Shown here: positions 1 to 12,127 of the stretch, piece after piece
Layout: every line of letters begins with the position of its first letter
Numbering within the stretch: the first letter of the stretch is position 1
Assembly (NCBI RefSeq): GCF_030056575.1
Contig: NZ_JASHHX010000008.1
Location: forward strand, 97,113 to 161,112
Length of the DNA stretch: 64,000 nt
From: Rhodoblastus sp. 17X3
GTDB taxonomy: Bacteria; Pseudomonadota; Alphaproteobacteria; Rhizobiales; Beijerinckiaceae
Reading direction: 5' to 3'
Notes under the pieces: model-generated
The model's input: only the letters and a program-made list of their open reading frames with translations
What the model was told of the DNA's origin: nothing
Database searches by the model: none
Program-made: the position numbers and the translations under genes

Positions 1-157
1 CGGCGAGCGCTTCGTCCGGCGAGAGGGACGTCGGAGCGCCATCGGCCGCCCGCGCCGGGTTTGTCATTCCGGCCATCGCGGCCCCGGCCAGTCCGGAAGC
101 CGCGACCCTGAGGAAATCCCGTCGGCCCACAGTTTTGCTCTCGCACGTTCTGCACAT
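1..157 (-). CDS. Carbonic anhydrase, Tat-exported, 5' end only
   Basis: Only the first 52 codons are in the window; the gene runs off the left edge. The peptide starts MCRTCESKTVGRRDFLRVAA, a twin-arginine signal (GRRDFL followed by an Ala/Gly-rich hydrophobic stretch and a cleavage-like ARA-AD), then continues SLSPDEALA. This layout (Cys pair, Tat motif, then an SPDEAL stretch) matches periplasmic beta-class carbonic anhydrases of alphaproteobacteria, which hydrate CO2. I chose the ATG at 157 because a GGAG lies 9 bases upstream; an in-frame ATG at 172 has no good ribosome site. The family call rests on the signal region and the first residues of the mature protein, because the zinc-binding part is outside the window. 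Another Tat-exported enzyme is possible. Confidence 0.6.
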   Translation of the reverse strand, partial: MCRTCESKTVGRRDFLRVAASGLAGAAMAGMTNPARAADGAPTSLSPDEALA

Positions 158-276
158 TTTCGGTCGCTCCATAGGGTCCAAAGCCGACAGGGCCGATTGA
201 ACTTTAAACTCCGCCTGTTGCGAGGCTTTGACAAGAGCGCTGGCGTTCTTCCCGCAATCCAACCGTCCAAATGGCA

Positions 277-307
277 AACGGCCCGCTGGTTGCGCCAGCG
301 GGCCGTT
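277..307. terminator. Perfect 13-bp hairpin between acnB and the carbonic anhydrase gene
   Basis: AACGGCCCGCTGG (277-289) pairs perfectly with CCAGCGGGCCGTT (295-307) around a 5-base loop. It starts 30 bases past the acnB stop codon. Neither strand has a strong T-run after the stem, so it may act as a weak or Rho-assisted terminator, or as a 3' end stabiliser, for acnB. Confidence 0.6.
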
Positions 308-336
308 CATTTCGGGACGATCAGAGCCGCGTCAGA

Positions 337-2931
337 TCACGCGTCCACCGTCTCCGCCACTTCCACGAATTCCGGAATCTGATCGAAATTCATGTAGCGA
401 TAGACGTCGCCTTCCTTGCCCTTCAGCCCGCCGAGCTGCTCCATATATTCCGCGAAGGTCGGGATCTTGCCTAGCAGCGCCGCGACCGAGGCGAGTTCCG
501 CCGAGGAGAGATAGACGCGGGTGTCGATGCCCAGACGGTTGGGGAAGTTGCGGGTTGAGGTCGAGACGGCCGTCGCGCCCTTGCGGACCTGGGCCTGGTT
601 GCCCATGCACAGCGAGCAGCCGGGCATTTCCATGCGGGCGCCGGACTTGCCGAGTGTCGCGTAATAGCCTTCCTCGGTCAGGATATGGGCGTCCATCTTG
701 GTCGGCGGCGCGATCCACAGCCGGGTCGGGATGTCCGACTTGCCGGAGAGAATCTTGCCGGCGGCGCGGAAGTGGCCGATGTTGGTCATGCACGAGCCGA
801 TGAAGACCTCGTCGATCTTGTCGCCGGCGACTTCCGACAGAACCTTGACGTCGTCCGGATCGTTCGGGCAAGCCAGAATCGGCTCCTTGATCGTGGCCAG
901 ATCGATCTCGAACACGGCGGCATATTCGGCGTCCGCGTCGGGCTGCAGCAGGACCGGGTTGGCGATCCAGGCCTTCATGGCGGCGATGCGGCGCTCGAGC
1001 GAGTGGCGGTCCTGATAGCCATTGGCGATCATCCACTTCATGAGCACGATGTTCGAATTCATATATTCGATGATCGGCTCCTTGTTCAGGCGCACCGTGC
1101 AGGCGGCGGCAGAACGCTCGGCGGAGGCGTCGGAAAGCTCGAAGGCCTGTTCCACCTTCAGGTCCGGCAGGCCCTCGATTTCGAGGATGCGGCCATTGAA
1201 GACGTTCTTCTTGCCCTTCTTCTCGACCGTCAGCGTGCCGGCCTTGATCGCCGCCAGCGGAATGGCGTTGACGAGATCGCGCAGGGTGATGCCGGGCTGC
1301 ATTTCACCCTTGAAGCGGACGAGCACGGATTCCGGCATGTCGAGCGGCATGACGCCGGTCGCCGCCGCGAAGGCGACGAGGCCGGAGCCCGCCGGGAAGG
1401 AAATGCCGATCGGGAAGCGGGTGTGGCTGTCGCCGCCGGTGCCGACGGTGTCGGGCATCAGCAGGCGGTTGAGCCAGGAGTGGATGACGCCGTCGCCGGG
1501 ACGCAGCGAGACGCCGCCACGATTGGAGATGAAGCCCGGCAGATCGCGGTGGGTCTGGACGTCGACCAGCTTGGGATAGGCCGCCGTGTGGCAGAAGGAC
1601 TGCATCACCAGATCGGCGGAGAAGCCGAGGCAGGCGAGGTCCTTGAGCTCGTCGCGGGTCATCGGGCCGGTGGTGTCCTGCGAGCCGACGGTGGTCATCT
1701 TCGGTTCGCAATAGGTGCCGGGGCGCACGCCCTTGCCCTCGGGCAGGTGGCAGGCGCGGCCGACCATCTTCTGGGCGAGGGTGAAGCCCTTGCCGCTGTC
1801 CTTCGGCTCGGCCGGCAGGCGGAACAGGGTCGAGACCGGAAGGCCGAGCGCCTCGCGGGCGCGGGCGGTGAGGCCGCGGCCGATGATCAGCGGAATGCGG
1901 CCGCCGGCGCGCACTTCGTCGAAGATCACGTCGGATTTGACGGTGAACTCGGAAATGACTTCGCCGTTCTTCAGCGCCTTGCCCTCATAGGGGCGCAGCT
2001 CGACGACATCGCCGGTCTCCATCTTCGAGACGTCGAGCTCGATCGGCAGGGCGCCGGCGTCTTCCATGGTGTTGTAGAAGATCGGGGCGATCTTTGTGCC
2101 GAGGCAAACGCCGCCGAAGCGCTTGTTGGGGACAAAAGGAATGTCCTCGCCAGTGAACCACAACACGGAATTGGTGGCCGACTTGCGCGAGGAGCCGGTG
2201 CCGACGACGTCGCCGACATAGGCGACCGGCAGGCCCTTGGCCACCAGCGCCTCGAGCTGCTTGATCGGGCCGCGGACGCCCGGCTCGTCAGGGACGATGC
2301 CGGGGCGGGCGTTCTTCAACATGGCGAGGGCGTGCAGCGGGATGTCGGGACGGGTCGAGGCGTCGGGCGCCGGCGACAGATCGTCGGTATTGGTCTCGCC
2401 ATTGACCTTGAACACGGCGACGGTGAGCGAAGCCGGGACCTCGGGACGCGAGGTGAACCATTCGGCGTCGGCCCAGGACTGCAGCACGGCCTTGGCGTTG
2501 GCGTCGCCCTTGTCGGCAAGGGCTTTGACGTCATGGAAATAATCGAACATCAGCAGGGTCTTCTTGAGACCCTCGGCGGCGACGGCGCCGACTTCCGAAT
2601 CGGGAAGCAGGTCGATCAGCGGCTTGATGTTGAAGCCGCCGAGCATGGTGGCGAGCAATTCGGCAGCGAGCTTGCGGGACACGAGAGCATTCTTCTCTTC
2701 GCCCTTGGCCACGGCGTCGAGGAAGCCGGCCTTGATCCGAGCGGCGTCGTCGACGCCCGCCGGCACGCGGTGGGTCAGCAGGTCGATCAGAAACGCTTCT
2801 TCCCCGGCCGGCGGATCGCGCAGCAGGGCGATCAGCCCTTCCGTCTGCTTGGCCGAGAGCGGCAGCGGCGGAATTCCAAGAGCGGCGCGCTCCGCCACAT
2901 GAGAACGATAGGTTTCAAGCATCGACATCAT
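337..2931 (-). CDS. acnB: Aconitate hydratase B (2-methylisocitrate dehydratase)
   Basis: Interconverts citrate and isocitrate in the TCA cycle using a [4Fe-4S] cluster; AcnB enzymes also act on 2-methylisocitrate. The 864-residue protein has the AcnB order: an N-terminal HEAT-like domain (MLETYRSHV start), a swivel domain, then the catalytic core. Cluster ligands are visible as Cys in GSCMTN (about residue 713) and CSLCMG (about 770 and 773). GGDSHTRFP and SFPAGSG are active-site signatures. The start is one of two adjacent ATGs (2931, 2928) behind AGAAAGAG. Many Rhizobiales carry AcnA next to the ccm genes, so the B-type enzyme here is notable. The gene is monocistronic and divergent from ccmC. 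Confidence 0.97.
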   Translation of the reverse strand: MMSMLETYRSHVAERAALGIPPLPLSAKQTEGLIALLRDPPAGEEAFLIDLLTHRVPAGVDDAARIKAGFLDAVAKGEEKNALVSRKLAAELLATMLGGFNIKPLIDLLPDSEVGAVAAEGLKKTLLMFDYFHDVKALADKGDANAKAVLQSWADAEWFTSRPEVPASLTVAVFKVNGETNTDDLSPAPDASTRPDIPLHALAMLKNARPGIVPDEPGVRGPIKQLEALVAKGLPVAYVGDVVGTGSSRKSATNSVLWFTGEDIPFVPNKRFGGVCLGTKIAPIFYNTMEDAGALPIELDVSKMETGDVVELRPYEGKALKNGEVISEFTVKSDVIFDEVRAGGRIPLIIGRGLTARAREALGLPVSTLFRLPAEPKDSGKGFTLAQKMVGRACHLPEGKGVRPGTYCEPKMTTVGSQDTTGPMTRDELKDLACLGFSADLVMQSFCHTAAYPKLVDVQTHRDLPGFISNRGGVSLRPGDGVIHSWLNRLLMPDTVGTGGDSHTRFPIGISFPAGSGLVAFAAATGVMPLDMPESVLVRFKGEMQPGITLRDLVNAIPLAAIKAGTLTVEKKGKKNVFNGRILEIEGLPDLKVEQAFELSDASAERSAAACTVRLNKEPIIEYMNSNIVLMKWMIANGYQDRHSLERRIAAMKAWIANPVLLQPDADAEYAAVFEIDLATIKEPILACPNDPDDVKVLSEVAGDKIDEVFIGSCMTNIGHFRAAGKILSGKSDIPTRLWIAPPTKMDAHILTEEGYYATLGKSGARMEMPGCSLCMGNQAQVRKGATAVSTSTRNFPNRLGIDTRVYLSSAELASVAALLGKIPTFAEYMEQLGGLKGKEGDVYRYMNFDQIPEFVEVAETVDA

Positions 2932-3251
2932 TGACTCTTTCTCTGGAAGTGAGCGAGCGTGGCGAAGCGATAGCCTCGCTCGGAAAGAAACTCGGCACGC
3001 ATAAACGACAAGCGCGCCCTTCGCGTCAATTAACGTTCTTGCTAATATGACGATCGGCTTGGCGGGGGCCGCCGGTTTCGTCGGGAGCCAACAGGACCGC
3101 CGGGAGCGCGAACGATCGGTTCGGAATGTCCGGCGCCAAATACAGCCTCAAATTTTTGCGCTTCGCCGTCATTTCGCCCGCTATCAATTGCATTTGGCGG
3201 CCAGCCCGCCTAATCAAGCGGCGCAAGCCAGACGAGGACGGCTGAAGGTCG
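2932..3251. other. Divergent intergenic region between acnB and ccmC
   Basis: This 320-base stretch holds the candidate acnB promoter and leader stem at 2951-3029. In the remaining part toward ccmC I could not pick out a convincing plus-strand promoter. The frames open here do not resemble ccmA or ccmB remnants and look like chance frames. Confidence 0.5.
3000..3029 (-). promoter_or_regulatory. Candidate sigma-70 promoter of acnB
   Basis: On the minus strand TTGACG (3029-3024) is followed after 18 bases by TTTATG (3005-3000), or after 17 by GTTTAT. The resulting leader of about 60 bases contains a small stem (2951-2957 with 2975-2981, GAGCGAG/CTCGCTC). This is inferred from the sequence pattern only. 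Confidence 0.4.
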
Positions 3252-4004
3252 ATGCTCAAATACGCCAATCCGACGCTTTTTCTTGCGCTGGCCGCCCGGC
3301 TCATCCCCTGGCTCGGCGGCGCGTCCGCGCTCGCCCTCGCACTGGGCCTCTATCTGACCTTTTTCGTCGCGCCTGACGATTACCAGCAGGGCGCCTCCGT
3401 CAAGATCATGTATGTCCATGTGCCCGCGGCCTGGCTCGGCATGATGTGCTATATGGTCATGACCTCCGCGGCGCTCGGCACGCTGGTCTGGCGCCATCCC
3501 CTCGCCGACGCCGCGCAGAAGGCCGCCGCCCCGCTTGGCGCGGCCTTCACCCTGCTTTGCCTCGTCACCGGCTCGCTCTGGGGCAAGCCGATGTGGGGAA
3601 CCTGGTGGGTGTGGGACGCCCGCCTGACCTCGGTGCTGGTGTTGTTCCTGATCTATCTGGGCCTGATCGGCCTGTGGCGGACCATCGAGGAGCCCTCCCA
3701 GGCCGCGCGCGCCGCCGCGATCCTCACCCTTGTCGGCGTGGTGAACATTCCGATCATCAAATTCTCGGTCGACTGGTGGAACACCCTGCACCAGCCCTCG
3801 TCCGTGTTCCGGCTCGGCGGGCCGGCGATCTCGTCGGCGATGATGTGGCCGCTGCTCATCATGGCGCTGGCCTTCACCCTGCTGTTCTTCACGCTGCACC
3901 TGATGGAGGTGCGCAACGAGATCCTGCGCCGGCGCCTGCGCCGCCTGAGCATTCTCGCGGCCAGCGCGGAAGACCCGGACCTGTCGGCGGAGGCGGCGCA
4001 ATGA
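3252..4004 (+). CDS. ccmC: Heme exporter/chaperone protein CcmC
   Basis: Inner-membrane protein of cytochrome c maturation that helps load heme onto CcmE at the periplasmic face. The 250-residue protein has about six hydrophobic helices and the tryptophan-rich heme-handling motif around WGTWWVWDARLTS (near residues 117-129). Conserved histidines occur in KIMYVHVPAAW and WWNTLHQ. The ATG follows GGCTGAAGGTCG, a modest ribosome site. It is the first gene of a ccmC-ccmD-ccmG unit with ATGA overlaps. The usual upstream ccmA and ccmB are not in the window. Confidence 0.95.
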   Translation: MLKYANPTLFLALAARLIPWLGGASALALALGLYLTFFVAPDDYQQGASVKIMYVHVPAAWLGMMCYMVMTSAALGTLVWRHPLADAAQKAAAPLGAAFTLLCLVTGSLWGKPMWGTWWVWDARLTSVLVLFLIYLGLIGLWRTIEEPSQAARAAAILTLVGVVNIPIIKFSVDWWNTLHQPSSVFRLGGPAISSAMMWPLLIMALAFTLLFFTLHLMEVRNEILRRRLRRLSILAASAEDPDLSAEAAQ

Positions 4005-4140
4005 AGGATTATTCCTTCTATATTTTCTTCGCCTATGGCTTCGCCGCCGTGGTCATCGGCTCGCTCGTCGCCCGGATCACGCTCGATTATCGCGATCTCA
4101 AGCGGAAGCTGGCGCGATTCGAGCAGCAGGAGAAGGGCCG

Positions 4141-4144
<4 letters not shown>
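4001..4144 (+). CDS. ccmD: Heme exporter protein CcmD (47 aa)
   Basis: Small single-span membrane protein that stabilises the CcmABC-CcmE complex in system I cytochrome c maturation. The peptide MKDYSFYIFFAYGFAAVVIG has one transmembrane helix (about residues 7-23), then the basic tail YRDLKRKLARFE typical of CcmD. The ATG overlaps the ccmC stop by two bases, and its own stop overlaps the ccmG start (ATGA), so translation is coupled on both sides. Identity rests on size, topology, the tail and position. Confidence 0.92.
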
Positions 4145-6747
<2,603 letters not shown>

Positions 6748-6832
6748 GACCGGCCTTCCCAGGCCTCGGCGACGCGGTATGATGTCCAGCCGCTCCGACG
6801 CCTTGGGAATCCGTCGAAGGAGATTTGTCCAA

Positions 6833-7732
6833 ATGACCGGAAATGTCGCCAGTCTCGAAGCCAGCGATTTTGCGATGCGGAACTGGAGAGGCGCCGAAGC
6901 CGGGCCTGTCCGGATCGGCTCGCCCGAGCATTTGCGCCTGTTCACGCGCATGCTGCTCGACACGCATAACCCCTACAAGCCCGCCGTTATCGATTGGCCG
7001 AAACTCGAGCCGGACGCGCTCGCGCGCGTGACCTCGCTGCCGATCTGGGACATTGCCGTCCAGACCGAGGGCCGGGCGTCGATCCGGGTCAAGACTTTCG
7101 CGGAAACCCTTCGCGATCCGCTCCTGCGCGAGGCGCTGGAGATGGACGCCGCCGAAGAGGCGCGCCACAAGGTTGTCCTCTCGAAACTCGTCGAGGCTTA
7201 CGGCATCCCGCTCGCCCCGGAGCCGGCCTATGACGCGCCGAAGGACGCCATGTGGGCCTGGCTGGTGACCGGCTACAGCGAGTGCATCGACAGTTTCTTC
7301 GCCTTCGGCCTGTTCGAAACCGCGCGCCGGTCCGGCTACTTCCCCAACGAGCTGGTCGAAACCTTCGAGCCGGTGATTCAGGAAGAGGGACGCCACATCC
7401 TGTTCTTCGCCAATTGGGTCGCCTGGCATCGCCGCAACCTGCCCTGGTGGAAGCGCCTTCACTTCCGCGCCACCGAAGCGGCGGTCTGGGTCTTCCTGAT
7501 CTGGGAGCGGATCGGCATCGCGCGCGGCCTCGACAACTCGGGCGAGATGCAGGACGCGAATTTCGCCATGCAGGGAACGGGCGCCGTGGGCATCGAACTA
7601 TCCCCGGCGGAACTGATCGATCTCTGCCTTGTCGAGAACGACCGGCGCATGGCCGGCTATGACGAGCGGCTGCTCCGCCCCCGGCTGGTTCCGGCGCTGG
7701 CCCGCTTCGCGCGGCGGTTCCTGAAGAAATAA
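6833..7732 (+). CDS. Ferritin-like di-iron domain protein
   Basis: A 299-residue mainly helical protein of the ferritin-like superfamily. Two iron-ligand motifs of the E..EExRH type are visible: EMDAAEEARHKVV (about residues 101-113) and PVIQEEGRHILFF (about 181-193). The helix between them contains SECIDSFFAFG. These suggest a non-heme di-iron site. The substrate is unknown; hydroxylase, oxidase or iron-handling roles are all possible. The ATG at 6833 was chosen because AAGGAG lies 10 bases upstream. An upstream in-frame extension to 6683 would overlap cmk and lacks a ribosome site. It sits between cmk and rpsA, which are usually adjacent. Confidence 0.75.
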   Translation: MTGNVASLEASDFAMRNWRGAEAGPVRIGSPEHLRLFTRMLLDTHNPYKPAVIDWPKLEPDALARVTSLPIWDIAVQTEGRASIRVKTFAETLRDPLLREALEMDAAEEARHKVVLSKLVEAYGIPLAPEPAYDAPKDAMWAWLVTGYSECIDSFFAFGLFETARRSGYFPNELVETFEPVIQEEGRHILFFANWVAWHRRNLPWWKRLHFRATEAAVWVFLIWERIGIARGLDNSGEMQDANFAMQGTGAVGIELSPAELIDLCLVENDRRMAGYDERLLRPRLVPALARFARRFLKK

Positions 7733-7765
7733 GCGGGGGGCGGCCCGGCGCCGCCATCTCCCGCC

Positions 7766-7794
7766 TTGTGGAAAACCCGCGCCTTTGCTAAAAC
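7766..7794 (+). promoter_or_regulatory. Candidate promoter of rpsA
   Basis: TTGTGG (7766-7771) and TAAAAC (7789-7794) are separated by exactly 17 bases, about 160 bases upstream of the rpsA ATG. This would give a leader long enough for regulation by S1, as known for rpsA in other bacteria. I could not identify a defined S1-binding fold by eye. Confidence 0.4.
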
Positions 7795-7955
7795 GCCGCC
7801 TTCAAACTGCTCCCGCCCGCCGGCCCGCGCCGGCAGTCCCGGATAATTTCCCTGGACGAGGCGCATCGCAACGTCGATGCGCGCTGGCGGAACGGAGCGA
7901 TTGTCAACGCCAACCCAGGACCGGCGCGCGCCCTATCGGGCCATTAGGAGAAAAT

Positions 7956-9680
7956 ATGTCGTCTGCCAGCAACGCGGGTATGAACCCGTCGCGTGATGAT
8001 TTTGCCGCCCTGCTCGCGGAGAGCTATGGCGAGAGCGAGGCGTTCGAAGGGTCGGTCGTCAAGGGCCGCGTCGTCGCCATCGAGAAGGACGTCGCCGTCA
8101 TCGATATCGGTCTGAAGACTGAAGGCCGCGTCGCCCTCAAGGAATTCACCGGCCACGGCCGCGATCCGGCCCCGGCGGTCGGCGATGAAGTCGAAGTCTA
8201 TCTCGAACGCGTCGAGAACGCGCTCGGCGAAGCGGTCATCTCGCGCGACAAGGCGCGCCGCGAGGAGAGCTGGGTCAAGCTCGAAAAGGCGTTCGAGGCC
8301 AATGAAAAGGTCGACGGCGTCATCTTCAACCAGGTCAAGGGCGGCTTCACCGTCGATCTCGACGGCGCCGTGGCCTTCCTGCCGCGCTCGCAGGTCGATA
8401 TCCGTCCGATCCGCGACGTCACCCCGCTGCTCGGCGTGCCGCAGCCCTTCCAGATTCTGAAGATGGATCGCCGCCGCGGCAATATCGTCGTGTCGCGCCG
8501 CACCGTGCTCGAAGAGAGCCGCGCCGAACAGCGCCATGAAATCGTCGCCAACCTCGAAGAAGGCGTGACGATCGAGGGCGTGGTCAAGAACATCACCGAT
8601 TACGGCGCGTTCGTGGACCTCGGCGGCATCGACGGCCTGCTGCATGTCACCGACATCGCCTGGCGCCGCGTCAATCATCCGAGCGAAGTGCTCAACATCG
8701 GCCAGACGGTGAAGGTGAAGATCATCAAGATCAATCACGAAACCCACCGCATCTCGCTGGGCATGAAGCAGCTGCTCGACGATCCGTGGCAGGGCATCGA
8801 GGCCAAGTACCCGATCAACTCGCGCTTCCATGGCCGCGTGACCAACATCACCGACTACGGCGCGTTCGTCGAGCTGGAGCCGGGCATCGAAGGTCTGATC
8901 CACGTTTCGGAAATGTCCTGGACCAAGAAGAACGTCCATCCCGGCAAGATCGTCTCGACCAGCCAGGAAGTCGACGTGCAGGTGCTGGAAGTCGATTCCG
9001 TCAAGCGCCGCATTTCGCTGGGCCTCAAGCAGACCCTGCAGAATCCCTGGGAAGCCTTCGCCGAAAAGCATCCGGTGGGTTCGGACGTTGAAGGCGAGGT
9101 CAAGAACAAGACCGAATTCGGTCTGTTCATCGGTCTCGACGGCGATGTGGACGGCATGGTCCATCTCTCCGACCTCGACTGGAACCGTCCCGGCGAGCAG
9201 GCGATCGAAGACTACAAGAAGGGCGATGTCGTTCACGCCCGCGTCCTCGACGTCGATGTCGAGAAGGAGCGCATCTCGCTCGGCGTGAAGCAGCTGGGCG
9301 GCGACCCCTTCGCCTCGGCTCCGACCACGGGCGAAGACGGCGAGCTGAAGAAGGGCGCGATCGTCACCTGCGAAATCCTGGAAGTCAAAGACGGCGGCCT
9401 TGAAGTCAAGATCGTCGGCTCCGACCTGCAGGCCTTCATCAAGCGCAACGAACTGGCCCGCGACCGCGCCGACCAGCGTCCCGACCGCTTCGCCGTCGGC
9501 GAAAAGGTCGACGCCCGCGTCACCCTGTTCGACCGCAAGGCGCGCAAGGTGGCTGTGTCGATCAAGGCGCTGGAAGTGGCCGAGGAGAAGGAAGCCATCG
9601 CTCAATATGGCTCCGCCGACTCGGGCGCCTCGCTCGGCGACATTCTCGGCGCCGCGCTGAAAGCCCGCGAAACCAAGTAA
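7956..9680 (+). CDS. rpsA: 30S ribosomal protein S1
   Basis: Large ribosomal protein that binds mRNA and docks it on the 30S subunit. The 574-residue product has six S1 (OB-fold) repeats. The first two (about 29-95, 113-178) are divergent ribosome-binding repeats. Repeats 3-5 (about 200-268, 287-355, 374-440) contain the typical NITDYGAFV or related signature, and repeat 6 (about 467-530) is weaker. The ATG at 7956 follows TAGGAG with a 5-base spacer. A longer in-frame frame from 7785 lacks such a site. A strong rho-independent terminator follows. Confidence 0.97.
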   Translation: MSSASNAGMNPSRDDFAALLAESYGESEAFEGSVVKGRVVAIEKDVAVIDIGLKTEGRVALKEFTGHGRDPAPAVGDEVEVYLERVENALGEAVISRDKARREESWVKLEKAFEANEKVDGVIFNQVKGGFTVDLDGAVAFLPRSQVDIRPIRDVTPLLGVPQPFQILKMDRRRGNIVVSRRTVLEESRAEQRHEIVANLEEGVTIEGVVKNITDYGAFVDLGGIDGLLHVTDIAWRRVNHPSEVLNIGQTVKVKIIKINHETHRISLGMKQLLDDPWQGIEAKYPINSRFHGRVTNITDYGAFVELEPGIEGLIHVSEMSWTKKNVHPGKIVSTSQEVDVQVLEVDSVKRRISLGLKQTLQNPWEAFAEKHPVGSDVEGEVKNKTEFGLFIGLDGDVDGMVHLSDLDWNRPGEQAIEDYKKGDVVHARVLDVDVEKERISLGVKQLGGDPFASAPTTGEDGELKKGAIVTCEILEVKDGGLEVKIVGSDLQAFIKRNELARDRADQRPDRFAVGEKVDARVTLFDRKARKVAVSIKALEVAEEKEAIAQYGSADSGASLGDILGAALKARETK

Positions 9681-9704
9681 GTCCTTTCCCTTCAGGGAAA
9701 CCCG

Positions 9705-9737
9705 CCCCGCGCGAAAAATTTTCGCGCGGGGTTTTTT
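9705..9737 (+). terminator. Rho-independent terminator of rpsA
   Basis: CCCCGCGCG plus A-run pairs with the T-run plus CGCGCGGGG, followed by TTTTTT (9732-9737). It begins 25 bases after the rpsA stop. The Hsp70-like gene starts only 13 bases beyond the T-run, so its expression depends on readthrough or on a promoter inside rpsA. Confidence 0.9.
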
Positions 9738-9750
9738 ATTCGGAGACAGA

Positions 9751-11058
9751 ATGACTTACGCCGTCGGCGTCGATTTTGGCACCACCAATAGCGTCATCGC
9801 CTTCGCCGATGAAAAAGGTGAAGTGCGGACCATGACCTGGCCCAGCGCCAAGGGGCCGACGCAGACCTTCCGCACCGCCCTGACCTTCTGGAAGCAGGGC
9901 CGCGGTCTGGGCCATGTCGCGGGGCCGCAGGCGCTGGAGCGCGCGATCTCCGCCGAGCCGACCGAGCGTTTCATCCAGTCCTTCAAGAGCCATCTCGCCA
10001 GCCGCGTCTTTTCGGAAGCGCGGCTGTTCGGCCAGAAGGTGACCATCGAGGATATGGTCGCGATCTTTCTGGGCCATCTGTTCGAGGCGCAGGGCGGGAC
10101 GGCGGTCGCCGACGGCGCCTTCCTGGCCGCTGGTCGCCCGGTGGTTTTCGCCGGCGAAAGGCCGGACGAGGACCTCGCGTTGAGGCGGCTGTCGCAGTCC
10201 TATGCCCGCGCGGGGCTGGCGCAGGCGGAATTCGCCTATGAGCCGCTCGGGGCCGCCTATTGGCATGCGCGCAATCTGCGCCGCGACGAAACCGTGCTGG
10301 TCGCGGATTTCGGCGGCGGCACCAGCGATTTCGCCCTGCTGCATTTCTCGCATGGGGCGGACGGCCTCGAAGCGGAGGCCCTCGGCCATGGCGGCTGCGG
10401 CGTGGCGGGCGATTCCTTCGATTTCCGTCTGATCGACCATGTGATCTCGCCGCGCCTCGGCAAGGGCGCGACCTATCGCTCGCTGGAGAAAGTGCTGCCT
10501 CTGCCGGCCTATTTCCACGCCTCTTTCGCGCAGTGGCACCAGATTTCCTGGCTGAAGACACAGAAGACCCTGACCGAGTTGCGCCGTTTCGCGGAGGTTT
10601 CGGCCCGGGGCGCCGAACTGGAGGCTCTGGCCGAACTGATCGAGCTTGATCTCGGCTTCGAACTTTACCAGACGGTCGGCGCCGTCAAGGCGGCGCTGTC
10701 CTCCGCGCCCGAGGCGCCGCTCCGTTTCGCGCATGGCGGCGTGTCGATCGATTCGATGGTTTCGCGGACCGATTTCGAGACATGGATCGCGCCCGATCTC
10801 GCCAAAATCGAAGGCGCGCTGGACGATACGATGGCGGCGGCGAAATATTCCGCCGACCGCGTCGACGCGGTCTTCATGACGGGCGGAACCTCCTTCATTC
10901 CGAGCTTGCGCGCCGTATTCGAACGCCGCTTTGGCGCGCAAAAGCTGCATTACGACAATCCGTTCCAGTCGGTCGCCGCTGGTCTCGCGCTGCTCGCCGC
11001 GGACCGGCGCCGCCGCGCCGGAAACCAGAACGTGAAAAGAATCGCCGGACCGCATTGA
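9751..11058 (+). CDS. Hsp70 family protein, YegD-like (ATPase domain only)
   Basis: A 435-residue actin-fold ATPase of the Hsp70 superfamily. Phosphate-1 motif GVDFGTTNSV at residues 6-15, phosphate-2 motif VADFGGGTSDFALL (about 187-200) and the adenosine motif VFMTGGTSFIPSL (about 373-385) are intact. There is no C-terminal peptide-binding domain, which fits the YegD group rather than DnaK. The client and partners of YegD proteins are not well defined. The ribosome site is GGAGACAG before the ATG. It lies between rpsA and sppA. Confidence 0.85.
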   Translation: MTYAVGVDFGTTNSVIAFADEKGEVRTMTWPSAKGPTQTFRTALTFWKQGRGLGHVAGPQALERAISAEPTERFIQSFKSHLASRVFSEARLFGQKVTIEDMVAIFLGHLFEAQGGTAVADGAFLAAGRPVVFAGERPDEDLALRRLSQSYARAGLAQAEFAYEPLGAAYWHARNLRRDETVLVADFGGGTSDFALLHFSHGADGLEAEALGHGGCGVAGDSFDFRLIDHVISPRLGKGATYRSLEKVLPLPAYFHASFAQWHQISWLKTQKTLTELRRFAEVSARGAELEALAELIELDLGFELYQTVGAVKAALSSAPEAPLRFAHGGVSIDSMVSRTDFETWIAPDLAKIEGALDDTMAAAKYSADRVDAVFMTGGTSFIPSLRAVFERRFGAQKLHYDNPFQSVAAGLALLAADRRRRAGNQNVKRIAGPH

Positions 11059-11108
11059 GGTTCGCAGGACGAGACCTTAAGTTCGCAAACGCAAGCGGAG
11101 AGCCCGGC

Positions 11109-12077
11109 ATGACGCAAAACGCGCCCGTTGAAACCATCCTCGACCGGCGGCAGTTGCGCCGCAAACTCACATTCTGGCGGATCGCGGCCATCGGGCTCGC
11201 TGCGGTGGCGGTCGTGGTCGCGGCGGCCCGTTTCGGCGGCGCTTCGACGCATCTGACGCCCCATATCGCGCGCCTCGACGTCAAGGGCCTGATCACCGGC
11301 GATCGCGAAACGCTGAAGCTCATCAAGGACGTCGGCGAATCAAAGGCGACCGCGCTCATCGTCGAAATCTCCAGCCCCGGCGGCACGGTGACGGGCTCCG
11401 AGCAGATCTATGACGAATTGCGTCGGGTCTCGGCCAAAAAGCCGGTCGTCGCGGTGGTGGACAGCCTGGCGGCCTCGGGCGGCTATATCGCCGCGCTCGG
11501 CGCCGACCGCATCTTCGCCGACAGCAACGCGCTCGTCGGATCCATCGGCGTGCTGTTCCAGTTCCCCAATGTCACCAAATTGCTCGACACGATCGGGGTC
11601 AAGGTCGAGACGATCAAATCCTCGCCGCTCAAGGCCTCGCCCAACGGGTTCGAGCCGACCAGCGAGGCCGCGCGCGCCGCGATCAATTCGCTCGTGGTCG
11701 ATTCCTATGACTGGTTCAAGGGGCTGGTGAAGGACCGCCGCAAGATGAGCGATTCGGATTTGGCGACCGTCTCCGACGGCCGCGTCTTCACTGCCCGGCA
11801 GGGTCTGCCGCTCAAGCTGGTCGATGCTTTCGGCGGAGAGCGGGAAGCCGTCGCCTGGCTGGAGCAGGAAAAGGGAATCGCCAAAGGGCTGCCGGTCCGC
11901 GAATGGAAAAAGCCGAGCGCGGCGAACCGGCTGGGTCTTTTCAGTCTCGCTTCGGACGCTCTCGGGCTGATGGGGTTCACGCAGGCGGCCGAACTGGCCC
12001 TGAAGGCTGGAAACGCCCGCGACTCCGCGGCGCTTGACGGCCTTTTGGCGATTTGGCAAGTTGACGCCCAACATTAA
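11109..12077 (+). CDS. sppA: Signal peptide peptidase SppA, S49 family (short form)
   Basis: Membrane-bound serine protease that degrades cleaved signal peptides. A basic N-terminus and one transmembrane helix (about residues 22-42) precede the protease domain. The nucleophile lies in [12 protein letters not shown] and the general-base lysine in SSPLKASP, as in S49 enzymes. [11 protein letters not shown] forms the oxyanion region. At 322 residues it is the short, single-domain form. The ATG at 11109 follows CGGAGAGCCCGGC. An in-frame extension upstream overlaps the Hsp70-like gene and was rejected. Confidence 0.93.
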   Translation: MTQNAPVETILDRRQLRRKLTFWRIAAIGLAAVAVVVAAARFGGASTHLTPHIARLDVKGLITGDRETLKLIKDVGESKATALIVEISSPGGTVTGSEQIYDELRRVSAKKPVVAVVDSLAASGGYIAALGADRIFADSNALVGSIGVLFQFPNVTKLLDTIGVKVETIKSSPLKASPNGFEPTSEAARAAINSLVVDSYDWFKGLVKDRRKMSDSDLATVSDGRVFTARQGLPLKLVDAFGGEREAVAWLEQEKGIAKGLPVREWKKPSAANRLGLFSLASDALGLMGFTQAAELALKAGNARDSAALDGLLAIWQVDAQH

Positions 12078-12127
12078 GAAAAATTGCGCCGAGCCATTTC
12101 CCCGCGCGCGAAATAGGGACGACTTCA

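Noticed and set aside
685..2934. A 749-codon open frame antisense to acnB
   Set aside because: It lies entirely opposite the clearly conserved acnB gene; long antisense frames are expected in GC-rich DNA and the product is an Arg/Gly/Asp-rich sequence without family features.
3026..3376. Small frames on both strands in the acnB-ccmC gap, examined as possible ccmA/ccmB remnants
   Set aside because: No ABC or membrane-protein motifs, overlap with the ccmC start, and no ribosome sites.
7944..9605. A 553-codon frame antisense to rpsA
   Set aside because: Mirror frame of the S1 repeats; its apparent internal periodicity comes from the S1 domain repeats on the other strand.
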